Positions 8,986-17,647 of a stretch of 57,484 bases of DNA are shown piece after piece. The notes beneath the pieces were generated by a model. That model saw nothing but the letters and a program-made list of their open reading frames with translations. It ran no database searches and was not told the DNA's origin. The DNA comes from Oscillospiraceae bacterium. GTDB taxonomy: Bacteria; Bacillota; Clostridia; UBA1212; UBA1255. Location of the stretch: contig SVJD01000001.1 of NCBI GenBank assembly GCA_015069165.1, forward strand, positions 1-57,484. Direction: 5' to 3'. Numbering within the stretch: the stretch's first letter is position 1; each line of letters starts with the position of its first letter. The translations under genes and the position numbers were made by a program.

Positions 8986-9783
8986 TTATAACTTTTCGGG
9001 AATTGCTGTACCATTTTTATAATGATGAATATAGTTGAATCCGCAATCTTTTATTATATCTGCATACATTTTAAAGTTTTTTGCGATTCTGTCTTCTGAA
9101 TGTGCATCAGAGCCCAGGGTAATCAATTCTCCGCCCAGTTCTTTATATCTGATAAGAAGTTTTTTATCGAGGGGTTGCTTTAAGTAAGTGGAAGTATTAA
9201 TTTCAAAAGACATTTCTTTAGAGATTATGTACTTAAAAAGCTCGTCAAGAAGGGAAGAGAAGTCCTTATAATAGAATGTCGAATCTTCAAAGTTTGCATA
9301 TCTTACAATGTAATCAACATGTCCCATAGTATTAAAAGTAAAATTATCATATAATTTGAGATTATTATAAAGTTCTTCTAAATAGAGAGTGTATGCCGGG
9401 ACTTTTTTATCTTCCGGTCGAAAATAATTTCCGCAATATGGATCACGGCGTTTTATAAGATGCGTAGAGCCGATCACATAGTCAAATGTAAAACCTTTGA
9501 TCAAATCCGAAGTTTCATCAATAACGTGCGGTTGTAAACCGATTTCGACAGCAGATATTATATCAATAGATTTACTGTATTTTTCTTTTAAAGATTCTAT
9601 AAGTGCAAAGTATTCATTAAAATCATAATGAAATTCATCTTCGTAATCAGTGAAGTCCACATCAAGATGGTCAGTAAAAGCGATACCTGAAAGTCCTAAA
9701 TCAATGGCACGCTTAACTGCAGATTCCATATCAAGCGTACTGTCAGTAGAAAATTTTGAGTGAACATGCATATCGTAAAACAT
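8986..9783 (-). CDS. PHP-domain phosphatase, histidinol-phosphatase-like
   Basis: 265 residues of the PHP (polymerase and histidinol phosphatase) metal-dependent family. The metal-binding motifs are visible: MHVHSKFSTDS at the N terminus, FTDHLDVDF near residue 40, GSTHLIKR near 105, and LGSDAHS near 230. The overall layout matches the HisJ/HisK-type histidinol-phosphate phosphatases that make histidinol. No other his genes are nearby, so a role on another small phosphate ester is possible. It is monocistronic and ends at the shared terminator. Confidence 0.8.
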   Translation of the reverse strand: MFYDMHVHSKFSTDSTLDMESAVKRAIDLGLSGIAFTDHLDVDFTDYEDEFHYDFNEYFALIESLKEKYSKSIDIISAVEIGLQPHVIDETSDLIKGFTFDYVIGSTHLIKRRDPYCGNYFRPEDKKVPAYTLYLEELYNNLKLYDNFTFNTMGHVDYIVRYANFEDSTFYYKDFSSLLDELFKYIISKEMSFEINTSTYLKQPLDKKLLIRYKELGGELITLGSDAHSEDRIAKNFKMYADIIKDCGFNYIHHYKNGTAIPEKL

Positions 9784-9850
9784 TTTAAAACCTCTGAAAT
9801 TTGAAAATTATGTTAGGGTAGTATCTTTCTATGCAAATTCTTTGATTTAT

Positions 9851-9884
9851 CTAATTGAACAAAATAATAATTTTGTTCAATTAG
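9851..9884. repeat. Perfect palindrome, 15-base arms, 4-base loop
   Basis: CTAATTGAACAAAAT (9851-9865), AATA, then ATTTTGTTCAATTAG (9870-9884). It has no T-run on either side, so it is not a plain intrinsic terminator. It is followed by GGGGACAGG. It lies between the PHP gene start and the end of the three-gene unknown cluster. Confidence 0.85.
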
Positions 9885-9944
9885 GGGACAGGAAATCTGC
9901 AAAAATAAAGTCCTTTATCCTTACAAATTTAAATTATATTATAT

Positions 9945-10298
9945 CTAAAAATAAATGTAAATAAGTGCAGCAATCATTAAATCATATTCATTCAGTGTAT
10001 TTTTATCTGCGCCGCTTTTTTTTAAGTTAAATCTTTCAATCAGTAATATTACGATTAGACCGATTATTAAAAAATCATCATTAAGTATTTTGTCTAATAA
10101 TCCATTAAAAAAGTTATTACTGTTTGATGTATTATTATTTTCAGCTTTTTTATTTTCTTCTGATGATGCACAGGTCGTCGGAGAAAAAATAATTTTTTCC
10201 GGAATTTCATAAATGCTTTCAGTTTCTTTTATGAATTGTTTTTTGGGCGGATTTTTGATTTGTTTGCCAATTTTATAATAACGATTCCTGCGCTTCAT
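9945..10298 (-). CDS. Unknown small protein with a hydrophobic C terminus
   Basis: About 117 residues from ATG at 10298; an upstream in-frame TTG at 10331 would overlap the preceding gene and neither has a clear ribosome site. The N terminus is basic (MKRRNRYYKIGKQI). The middle is Asn/Ser-rich. The C terminus has two hydrophobic stretches, DFLIIGLIVILLIERF and YDLMIAALIYIYF. Short proteins with this ending are common in spore-forming Clostridia next to genes like its two neighbours, but I know no function for them. Last of a three-gene leftward unit. Confidence 0.65.
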   Translation of the reverse strand: MKRRNRYYKIGKQIKNPPKKQFIKETESIYEIPEKIIFSPTTCASSEENKKAENNNTSNSNNFFNGLLDKILNDDFLIIGLIVILLIERFNLKKSGADKNTLNEYDLMIAALIYIYF

Positions 10299-10305
10299 AA
10301 TTTTA

Positions 10306-10671
10306 TTAAAACAACTTAAGGTCTTTTGCAATATTTGCGAAAGTTAAAAATTTTACGCAACTGCTGACTTTATCCTTTCTTTTTCCGTTTAAAAATGGTT
10401 CGATTGCATATAATAATTTGATTTTTTTATCGTCATTGTTGTTTTGTGCTTTTTTTAGTTTGTTCATAATTTGGACATATTTTCCAATATCAAAATCTAA
10501 ACCGTTTTCCGTAGTTTCGTTTAATATTTCAGGTTCTTCCGGATGGTTAGATTCTGTACCTGAATTTCCGGAAATAAAAGATTCAACAATATTACCGATA
10601 TTATCCGGCATTTCTTCAATGCCGAATAAACTTCCTATTTCTTTAATTTTTTCATTTAAATCTTCATTCAT
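10306..10671 (-). CDS. Unknown protein, second gene of a three-gene unit
   Basis: 121 residues, acidic in the middle (NHPEEPEILNETTENG). The C-terminal half reads KKIKLLYAIEPFLNGKRKDK, resembling a helical module seen in uncharacterised clostridial proteins. No signal peptide or membrane segment. The start overlaps the stop of the upstream gene as ATGA, so translation is probably coupled. No function can be assigned. Confidence 0.65.
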   Translation of the reverse strand: MNEDLNEKIKEIGSLFGIEEMPDNIGNIVESFISGNSGTESNHPEEPEILNETTENGLDFDIGKYVQIMNKLKKAQNNNDDKKIKLLYAIEPFLNGKRKDKVSSCVKFLTFANIAKDLKLF

Positions 10672-10961
10672 GATAATTCATCTATTTTCTGAAAAACAAG
10701 ATTTGAATCTTTACCTGCAAGTTTTTTTATTTTCTCTAAATCTTCCGGTGTAAGTTTCTTTTTTATATCTCCAACATTGATTTTCATTTCTTTAATTTTT
10801 GCAGTATCAAGCTCCGAAATTTTTTTACGCAGTTCTTCTCTGTCTATTTTTTCAAGTTGCTTTTTAAGTTCGTCAACCGAAGAATTTTTTAGTTTTTCTA
10901 CTCCCCTCTCAATCTTTCCTGCTGTGATTTTACTTTCAATTTTACTGATTACTTTTGCCAT
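10668..10961 (-). CDS. Unknown charged helical protein, first gene of a three-gene unit
   Basis: 97 residues from ATG 10961, chosen because AGGAAG stands seven bases upstream; an in-frame TTG at 10979 has no such site. The sequence is highly charged with Lys/Glu/Asp/Leu heptad-like spacing (VDELKKQLEKIDREELRKK), suggesting a long amphipathic helix or coiled coil. It overlaps the next gene by four bases (ATGA). Function unknown. Confidence 0.65.
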   Translation of the reverse strand: MAKVISKIESKITAGKIERGVEKLKNSSVDELKKQLEKIDREELRKKISELDTAKIKEMKINVGDIKKKLTPEDLEKIKKLAGKDSNLVFQKIDELS

Positions 10962-10991
10962 TGCCAAACTTCCTGTCAATATAAGATTCTC

Positions 10992-11044
10992 AATAAAATT
11001 CTATGCTGTATTTAGATAAATAGTGCATAGAATTTTATTTTTTT
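10992..11044 (+). terminator. Perfect 15-base hairpin with T-run between divergent genes
   Basis: AATAAAATTCTATGC (10992-11006) pairs perfectly with GCATAGAATTTTATT (11025-11039) around an 18-base loop, followed by T's to 11044. Reading rightward it looks like an intrinsic terminator, yet no rightward gene lies upstream. It may be an attenuator in the leader of the 11071 gene, the end of a small RNA, or half of a palindrome pair flanking the unknown cluster. Confidence 0.6.
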
Positions 11045-11070
11045 CCAACAATATAATATGGTGAAATTTT

Positions 11071-11619
11071 ATGGCGTATTTTATATATTTTGTTGTTTAC
11101 AGTTTTATTGGTTTTATATTGGAAACATTGTATACACTCGTGACAAAAGGTATTTTTATATGGAAAAAATGCTTTTTGTTTAATTTGCTTTGTCCCGTAT
11201 ACGGTTTTGGTTCCATTGCAATTTTATGGTCAACCAAAGGTATAAGAGAACATAAAATCATTACAATGATTGTCGGCGGTCTTGTAGCTACACTTGTTGA
11301 ATATATTTTACACTATATTTATCAAGAATGGCTTGGTGTAATGATATGGGACTACAGTGATGTTTCATATAACATAAATGGAAGAATATGTCTTACTTTC
11401 ACTTTTTTTTGGTGCATTTTGTCAGGTATTCTTGTATATTTTATACACCCGATAATAGAAAAAAATATGACATCGATTCCAAAATCTTTGCTGCTTGCAA
11501 TGTTGTTTTTTATAGGAATCGATGCCATTATAAGTATTGTTCTATATAAAAGATACGGAAATAAAAACGCTGTAAATATTAATTGGTTGCTTTCTAATTT
11601 GCGTCATAAGCTTGGCTGA
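11071..11619 (+). CDS. Putative ABC-transporter type IV membrane protein (CmpB-like)
   Basis: 182 residues with about five hydrophobic segments. The N-terminal pattern YFIYFVVYSFIGFILETLY and the following FLFNLLCPVYGFG match the widespread Firmicutes membrane family labelled 'putative ABC-transporter type IV'. Despite that label no transport activity is established. The ribosome site is weak (TGGTGAAA). Its 3' end overlaps the convergent CapA gene by 26 bases, so antisense interference is possible. Confidence 0.75.
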   Translation: MAYFIYFVVYSFIGFILETLYTLVTKGIFIWKKCFLFNLLCPVYGFGSIAILWSTKGIREHKIITMIVGGLVATLVEYILHYIYQEWLGVMIWDYSDVSYNINGRICLTFTFFWCILSGILVYFIHPIIEKNMTSIPKSLLLAMLFFIGIDAIISIVLYKRYGNKNAVNINWLLSNLRHKLG

Positions 11620-12958
11620 ATACTGATATTTCGTCGGCCATACTTGTGTTATACGACATTACTGCCTGTTCAAAAACCGGGTCTGTAAGGGCTAAAGCTG
11701 CTTTTGCGTGCTCTAAACCAAAACTTGAATTATATAGACCGTAAGAATCCGGATTTGCGATAGCTTGTCTTAACGGCACAACATTATAATTATTATATCC
11801 GTCACTGCAATAATATCTGTGAACCCATGTGGGAGTATAGTCTATAGCTTTAACAAATACATCACCGGTGCTGTATTTTCGTATTGTCAGCGTAACGGTT
11901 AAGCCGTTTTCAGTATACTGTTTGTTACTGTTACTAAGTGTTAATCTGTTTTGATTTGAAATGTAATTGCCAAGTGAATAGAAACAAATTGTTGAGTGTT
12001 CCGGATTCGTCTGTGAAGTCAAAATTTCCATAGGCTCAATTACATGAGGATGTCCGCCGATTATTACGTCAACACCTAAATCACAGAGTTTTTGAGCAAC
12101 AATTGTCTGTGATGAAACAGGCTCCAATTTATACTCGTCTCCCCAATGAATGTACATTATGATTATGTCTGCGCCTTGCTCTTTCATATCAGCGATACGC
12201 TCGGAAACTTCTGAATAAAGTTTTTCATATTCATTTCGCATATAAATATCCATAAGCTTGTCGCAACCATCATTGATTGTGATACCGTTAATTGTATAGT
12301 ATTGACCGTTTTTGCTTGTAAGTGTGTCAGCGTAGTTCATCATACCGAGCTTTATACCATTTACATCTTTTACCATATATGATTTTTCTTCCTCGGAAAG
12401 TTTACCGCCGATATAATCAAAACCGAAATTCTTGAATTGATTTAATGTTGCAACAAAACCATCTTTCTTCTTGTCATAGCAGTGGTTGTTTGCAAACAAA
12501 AGCATGTCATAGCCTGTATCTTTAATGCTTGTAAGCGTTTCCAATGGAGAATTAAATGATGGATAACTTTCGTATTTTATCTGATTTGCTGTTGTCGTCT
12601 CAAAGTTTGCCACGGCGTAATCAGCAGCAGAAACTATTGATTTCATATATTGAAAATTATCACTGAAATCATATTTCCCGGTAGAACTGTTATAAGCGGA
12701 ATTCAGCTGCGGGCCATGGTACATTATGTCGCCTGCATTTAAAAGTGTAATATCGGTATATGTAAGCTCAGCTTTTTCCGGTGTAGCTTGAGGTGTTGCA
12801 CCGGGAGTATTAAACAAGTACGAAGGCGATTTCGCAGGGTCTGAATTGTTTGGTGTACACGAAACGGCAACAGTAATTACCGTTACTAATAATATTACAA
12901 GAGAAAGTAATCTTTGTATGTTGTTTTTTAATGTTTTGATGCTTAGTGATTTGCGCAT
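11594..12958 (-). CDS. CapA-family lipoprotein (poly-gamma-glutamate capsule-like metallophosphatase fold)
   Basis: About 454 residues from ATG 12958, preceded by AAAGGAG; an earlier in-frame ATG at 12982 lies close to the predicted transcript start and is rejected. A lipoprotein signal ends VITVAVSC. The body has the CapA pattern: LLNAGDIMYHGPQ, NFETTTA, LLFANNHCYDKKKDGF, IIMYIHWGDEY and VIIGGHPHVIEPMEI, the His/Asp set of the calcineurin-like fold. Family members take part in poly-gamma-glutamate or other cell-surface polymer handling. No capBC genes are adjacent, so the substrate is open. Confidence 0.88.
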   Translation of the reverse strand: MRKSLSIKTLKNNIQRLLSLVILLVTVITVAVSCTPNNSDPAKSPSYLFNTPGATPQATPEKAELTYTDITLLNAGDIMYHGPQLNSAYNSSTGKYDFSDNFQYMKSIVSAADYAVANFETTTANQIKYESYPSFNSPLETLTSIKDTGYDMLLFANNHCYDKKKDGFVATLNQFKNFGFDYIGGKLSEEEKSYMVKDVNGIKLGMMNYADTLTSKNGQYYTINGITINDGCDKLMDIYMRNEYEKLYSEVSERIADMKEQGADIIIMYIHWGDEYKLEPVSSQTIVAQKLCDLGVDVIIGGHPHVIEPMEILTSQTNPEHSTICFYSLGNYISNQNRLTLSNSNKQYTENGLTVTLTIRKYSTGDVFVKAIDYTPTWVHRYYCSDGYNNYNVVPLRQAIANPDSYGLYNSSFGLEHAKAALALTDPVFEQAVMSYNTSMADEISVFSQAYDAN

Positions 12959-12982
12959 AGATAATACATCTCCTTTGTCCAT

Positions 12983-13011
12983 ATTCTAATACATTAAATA
13001 GATTTTGGCAA
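12983..13011 (-). promoter_or_regulatory. Promoter of the CapA gene
   Basis: TTGCCA (13006-13011, minus strand), a 17-base spacer and TAGAAT (12983-12988). It lies immediately beside the divergent promoter at 13021. Confidence 0.5.
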
Positions 13012-13020
13012 TTTTAAATA

Positions 13021-13049
13021 TTGACAATTAATTATGATTGATTTAATAT
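13021..13049 (+). promoter_or_regulatory. Promoter of the 13123 surface-protein gene
   Basis: Consensus TTGACA (13021-13026), a 17-base spacer and TAATAT (13044-13049). The leader is about 65 bases. Confidence 0.55.
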
Positions 13050-13122
13050 TAGGTTATTATTTTATGTGCACTTTTGGATTTGTTTTTTTCACATTTGTGC
13101 TATTATTTTAAGGAGGATTTCT

Positions 13123-14874
13123 ATGAAAAAAAAGGTTTTTGCTATAGTTACCATGCTGATTCTTGTAGTTTCACTTTTTGCATCGGTTCCGGTAATGGCA
13201 GATGAAGCAGCAGAGGAAATCGGAGGCTTGGATTTTTATTCGATAACAGTTCATTATGAAAGCCCGGTTCTTGTATCCTATTATGAAACAGAAATAGAAG
13301 AAGTGAATGAAAAAGGAAAAACAGTTAAAGTTCCTGTTAAGTATTTCTACAATACAGATGCTGAGTCAGAAGAAGATAAATTTAAATATACAAATAAGAA
13401 AAATAACGAAGTTTCTTTAACTGCTGATAAATTAGTTATTCCCGCAAAGGATAACTTCTATCAAGTTGCTTCAAAAGATGGCGCAGCAACTAAAATTAAT
13501 GCCGGTTTATGGTATTCAAAAATTCCTTATACAAATGCTTTCTTAACACACATTATTAATGGCTCTGCAATTTGTACATCCAGCAAAGTTGACTTGTTTG
13601 GTATCACAAAACCTTACGACGATGCTCCGTATGAGCATAAGAATCCTAACATTCAGTATGCAGAAGACGGATATGCATTGGCCTCACAAAAAGATGCTAA
13701 CGGCAACAACCTTAAAATTGATATAAACGGATATCTTGTTGATACAAACGATAACATTTGGAAGACTTCAAATGACGAGAGAGTTGAACTTTATACACAG
13801 ATTCCCGTTGTTAAAAAGACAGGTGAAGTTAGCAAAAAAGGTGTTCCGGTAACTCAGATAGTTCTTTCTGATGAGTATGAATGGGTTCCTTTTAACGACA
13901 GATTGGGAGAAAACGGCAAAATTGTTGATATTCAATCACTTGAATATATGTACATGGCAACAGAAGAAGAATTTGATGCTTTCCTTGCTGATGAATCGCA
14001 AAATACTTTAAAATTAAAACGTACATCCGATGCAGAAGCTTATAAAGAAGCTCCCAGCAAAGGTAAAGAAATTGCTTATGTTACAACATGTCTTGTAAAT
14101 AAAGAAAAAGATGCAGCTACATATTGGAATAAAGATCGTCAGTTTACACAAGACGACATCGTTAGAGATGAAATGGGATTTGTAGCTTATTCAACACCGA
14201 GAATCGGTACTCCCCTTTTGAATGCGAAAATTAAAGACATCACTGTTGAAATCGATGCTTTGGGTACAAAGCTTTATGATGATCTCGCAAGTGATCCTCA
14301 ACAGAATAACACAATTACAGTTTCAATCAATGACTGTGAATATAATGCTAAACTTTACAAGCAATGGTTTGACGAGGGTCTTTATACTCAGGCTGAATAT
14401 GATGCAATTACAAAATTTGTTCTCGGAACAGCAAAGAGTAAAACAACAAGAACTGAGATTGATATGACAAAAGCAAACTACAAAAAACAGGCTGAATATG
14501 GTTATTCTACTACTGTTACAAGTGTAAGTATCGGAGCTTCTGCCGATGTTTTAGCTAATATTCCTTCATCAGCAAAGCTTTTTGTTGATTTTGCAATCAA
14601 TACGCAACAACCTGAGGCTGCTTGGGATGAAACATATCAAAAGAAAATGATAGTTAAAGATTCTGCAACTAAAGGAAGTACAGTTATTACTGAGAAACTT
14701 GATATTTTGACAGATGCTGATAAACCTACGAAGCCGGTTAATAATGATACGCAAGCATCATCATCAGTTTCCTATTTGGTAATTATTGCAATTGCTGCAG
14801 GTGCTGTAGTACTTATTGCTGCGGTTGTTGTTATCATAATCGTTGTTTGCAAAAAGAAGAAAAAAGCGCAGTAA
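13123..14874 (+). CDS. Unknown secreted, membrane-anchored surface protein
   Basis: 583 residues from the ATG seven bases after AAGGAGG; the longer open frame lacks support. A signal peptide (MKKKVFAIVTMLILVVSLFA, cleavage after PVMA) is followed by about 510 extracellular residues rich in Asp, Lys, Thr and Asn. It ends with one transmembrane helix (YLVIIAIAAGAVVLIAAVVV) and a basic tail CKKKKKAQ, so the C terminus is cytoplasmic. No LPXTG motif and no domain I recognise. Even codon use and a strong ribosome site suggest good expression. A strong terminator follows. Confidence 0.8.
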   Translation: MKKKVFAIVTMLILVVSLFASVPVMADEAAEEIGGLDFYSITVHYESPVLVSYYETEIEEVNEKGKTVKVPVKYFYNTDAESEEDKFKYTNKKNNEVSLTADKLVIPAKDNFYQVASKDGAATKINAGLWYSKIPYTNAFLTHIINGSAICTSSKVDLFGITKPYDDAPYEHKNPNIQYAEDGYALASQKDANGNNLKIDINGYLVDTNDNIWKTSNDERVELYTQIPVVKKTGEVSKKGVPVTQIVLSDEYEWVPFNDRLGENGKIVDIQSLEYMYMATEEEFDAFLADESQNTLKLKRTSDAEAYKEAPSKGKEIAYVTTCLVNKEKDAATYWNKDRQFTQDDIVRDEMGFVAYSTPRIGTPLLNAKIKDITVEIDALGTKLYDDLASDPQQNNTITVSINDCEYNAKLYKQWFDEGLYTQAEYDAITKFVLGTAKSKTTRTEIDMTKANYKKQAEYGYSTTVTSVSIGASADVLANIPSSAKLFVDFAINTQQPEAAWDETYQKKMIVKDSATKGSTVITEKLDILTDADKPTKPVNNDTQASSSVSYLVIIAIAAGAVVLIAAVVVIIIVVCKKKKKAQ

Positions 14875-14896
14875 TTCTTATTTTGATTGACAAACT

Positions 14897-14932
14897 TACC
14901 CACATAGTATAAACTATGTGGGTATTTTATTT
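14897..14932 (+). terminator. Intrinsic terminator after the surface-protein gene
   Basis: TACCCACATAGT (14897-14908) pairs with ACTATGTGGGTA (14913-14924) around ATAA, followed by TTTTATTTTATT. Confidence 0.9.
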
Positions 14933-14957
14933 TATTGAAAGGATTTGATTTTTTAAA

Positions 14958-16358
14958 ATGAGCGATGATGGAAGTATACCCTTACAGATTCTGTCAGCAT
15001 CAGTTTCAACTTCCGGCAGTGATATTGCCCTACAGATTTTTCTGATTATTTTTCTTATTTTTTTAAATGCTTTCTTTGCTTCGTCGGAGATTGCACTTTT
15101 ATCTGTCAGCGATACAAAATTACGCAAAGAAGCAGAAAACGGAGACAAAAAGTCTGCGCTTTTGCTAAAGATTGTTGAAAATCCCAGTAAGTTCTTGTCT
15201 ACTATTCAAGTTGGTGTAACTTTTTCAGGATTTCTTAACAGTGCTGTTGCTTCGAGTTCTTTTGCAGATATAATTACTGCAAAACTTGCTTCAAATTGGG
15301 AATTTGCAGCTCTCCACACTACTATGGTAAATAATATTTGTATTGTTGTTATTACGATACTTTTATCTTTTGTAACATTGGTTATGGGTGAGTTAGTACC
15401 TAAAAGATATGCTATGAAGTATAGTGAACGTGTTGCAAGAACTTCGGTAAAACCACTGAAATTTACCGGTATTATATTCTCCCCTTTTATAAAAATTGTT
15501 ACAATTTCCGTTAACGGTGTTTTAAAGCTTATCGGTATTAATCCAAATGATGATACGGAAGATGTTACAGAGGAAGAAATTCTTTTAATGGTAAATGAAG
15601 GACAGGAGAAAGGCGTAATCGGTGATGATGAAAGTGAAATGATAAATAACATTTTTGAGTTCGATGATAAGACTGCTATGGATGTTATGACACATCGAAC
15701 TGAAATTGCAGCAATCAATATAACTGATGACTATGATAAAGTGTTAAATATAGCCGTTGAGGAGCGTTATTCTCGCTTCCCTGTTTACGAGACAAGTTTG
15801 GATAACATTATAGGTATTATCCATATTAAAGACCTTTTAAAAGTGGATAAAGAAACATTTGATTTGCATAAAATTATGCGTATGCCTTCTTATGTTCCTG
15901 AATCCCAAAAAATTGATGATGTATTTGATGTTTTAAAAGATACAAATACACACATGGTTGTAGTTGTAGATGAATACGGCGGTACAGCCGGTATTGTGAC
16001 AATGGAAGATATTCTCGAAGAGCTTGTCGGAAATATTCGCGACGAATATGACGAGGAAGAAGTTATAGAAAATACTGTTGAAAAGATTGCCGAAGATACA
16101 TATATCGTTGCAGGTCTTATGGAAATTGATGACATTAATGACCAATTGGAAATAGAGATTCCGAATGACGAATATGAAACAATAAGCGGTCTTGTAATTG
16201 CACTTTTAGGTGAAATTCCGGAGGAAGACGAAAACCCTGAAATAGATTACGACAGATTTACGTTTACGGTATTAAAGAGCAACGAGAAAATTATAGAACT
16301 TGTTAAAATTAAAGTTAATTCGCCTGCTGATTCAGAAGAAAAAAGCGAAGAAGATTAA
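14958..16358 (+). CDS. CNNM/CorC-family transporter-like protein (DUF21, CBS pair, CorC_HlyC)
   Basis: 466 residues. The N-terminal DUF21 membrane domain (about 25-210) includes NAFFASSEIALLSVSDTKL. A CBS pair (about 225-345) includes MDVMTHRTEIAAI and VVVVDEYGGTAGIVTMEDIL. A CorC_HlyC domain (about 360-450) follows. Relatives export or regulate Mg2+ and similar divalent cations; the older name is haemolysin-like. The ribosome site is GAAAGG. It overlaps the convergent TraX gene by four bases. Confidence 0.92.
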   Translation: MSDDGSIPLQILSASVSTSGSDIALQIFLIIFLIFLNAFFASSEIALLSVSDTKLRKEAENGDKKSALLLKIVENPSKFLSTIQVGVTFSGFLNSAVASSSFADIITAKLASNWEFAALHTTMVNNICIVVITILLSFVTLVMGELVPKRYAMKYSERVARTSVKPLKFTGIIFSPFIKIVTISVNGVLKLIGINPNDDTEDVTEEEILLMVNEGQEKGVIGDDESEMINNIFEFDDKTAMDVMTHRTEIAAINITDDYDKVLNIAVEERYSRFPVYETSLDNIIGIIHIKDLLKVDKETFDLHKIMRMPSYVPESQKIDDVFDVLKDTNTHMVVVVDEYGGTAGIVTMEDILEELVGNIRDEYDEEEVIENTVEKIAEDTYIVAGLMEIDDINDQLEIEIPNDEYETISGLVIALLGEIPEEDENPEIDYDRFTFTVLKSNEKIIELVKIKVNSPADSEEKSEED

Positions 16359-17074
16359 ACTTTGATTGCTATAATTGCTAACAACAATACCAAATAATAT
16401 AAATAACTAAACAATTTACACGACGGACCTTTTGTTCCGTCGTATTTTTTTATAAAAAACAGTGATGGAATACAACCTACTATTGCTATATTTCTGTATA
16501 ACTCCCCTTTTATGGAAGTATCAGAAGATGTGAAAAGCATAAACAATGAAACTATTGCAATTACTGCGCTGTAACTGGTAACGTAATATGCAAGTTCAGC
16601 AAATTTTTTGTCACGGCAAAAATGAATTATGTACATAATAATGAGTGCGTGAGGTGCAAGTTCAAAACCTAAAGCAAATGACATTGCGACAGTAAAAATA
16701 ACGCATATTACTTTGGCATATTTAAATTTAATTCTATCGTAAACTATGATTGAAAGCAAACAGAAAAGCCCTGTAAGAGCACTGCTGAAAAAGAGCTGAG
16801 GATCCCAAATATTTTCCGCCGATATACACACATAACGATGAGGAAGCGCCGTAAGCAGAGCAATTAATAAAATTTTAAAAAGGTACTTATTGATACTTCT
16901 TGTATTGCGGTATCCTTCTGAAATTATATATGCAAAAAGAGGAACGCAGACATATCCCAATAACATAAAAATGAAATTAAGAGCTGTATTGGTAATTAAA
17001 CCTGAAATTGAGAGCGTAAAGAATGTAAGAGATGCAAAAGCAATCATCTTTAAGTGAAATAATTTGAGTTTCAT
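16355..17074 (-). CDS. TraX family membrane protein
   Basis: 239 residues with about seven hydrophobic segments and no signal peptide. The start MKLKLFHLKMIAFASLTFF and the segment VCVPLFAYIISEGYRNTRS match the TraX family. The namesake acetylates F pilin, but in Firmicutes such genes are chromosomal and probably acylate other surface molecules. Nothing conjugative lies nearby, so it is not evidence for a plasmid. It follows the DUF308 gene by 29 bases. Confidence 0.8.
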   Translation of the reverse strand: MKLKLFHLKMIAFASLTFFTLSISGLITNTALNFIFMLLGYVCVPLFAYIISEGYRNTRSINKYLFKILLIALLTALPHRYVCISAENIWDPQLFFSSALTGLFCLLSIIVYDRIKFKYAKVICVIFTVAMSFALGFELAPHALIIMYIIHFCRDKKFAELAYYVTSYSAVIAIVSLFMLFTSSDTSIKGELYRNIAIVGCIPSLFFIKKYDGTKGPSCKLFSYLYYLVLLLAIIAIKV

Positions 17075-17103
17075 AAGTCTGTTACCTTTCTTTGTATTAA
17101 ATA

Positions 17104-17643
17104 CTAATCAATAGTTGTTTTGTAGTTAAATTGCTCCAAGATGCAAATTAAACCGGAAAGAATAAAATATGCACCAAAAGATATATACAATGAGATAAAA
17201 CTTGAAAAGGGATCAATTATAAAATAAACAAAAGCGATTATATTAACCAATCCGAATATAAGTATTCGCCACCATTTTTTGTATTCTAAAGAACGAATTT
17301 TTACAGAAGCCGCAAGTTGATTACAGGCAGTAGATAAGGCCCACATTGCGAAAAGTAAATTAACAGAATCAGATAGTTCGTCGTTATATGTATATAGACA
17401 TAATATACCGATAACTATAAGATAAAAACCTTGAGAAAGAGTCCAGCCCGGTCTGAAATGCCATTTCTTATTAGCAACAAAAGCCATTATATACAAAAAA
17501 CCTATAACAATCATGGTAAGAGTCATAATGCTAATATTGGTTGAATATTTTTCCGATGGAAAAAGAATCAGAAAAACCCCTAACAATAAAGTTAAAAAAC
17601 CGGCAGAAAATTGAAAAATTCCGGATGCTTTGTATCTGCTCAT
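17104..17643 (-). CDS. DUF308/HdeD-like membrane protein
   Basis: 179 residues with six hydrophobic segments arranged as three hairpins, including GFLTLLLGVFLILFPSE, the layout of HdeD/DUF308 membrane proteins. The start MSRYKASGIFQFSAG is chosen at ATG 17643 because AAAGGAG precedes it; it lies four bases beyond the galE stop. Function unknown in this group; probably co-translated with galE. Confidence 0.75.
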   Translation of the reverse strand: MSRYKASGIFQFSAGFLTLLLGVFLILFPSEKYSTNISIMTLTMIVIGFLYIMAFVANKKWHFRPGWTLSQGFYLIVIGILCLYTYNDELSDSVNLLFAMWALSTACNQLAASVKIRSLEYKKWWRILIFGLVNIIAFVYFIIDPFSSFISLYISFGAYFILSGLICILEQFNYKTTID

Positions 17644-17647
17644 AAAA

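Noticed and set aside
16355-17074. TraX as evidence for a conjugative plasmid or element
   Set aside because: No other transfer genes are near, and TraX relatives are common on Firmicutes chromosomes.
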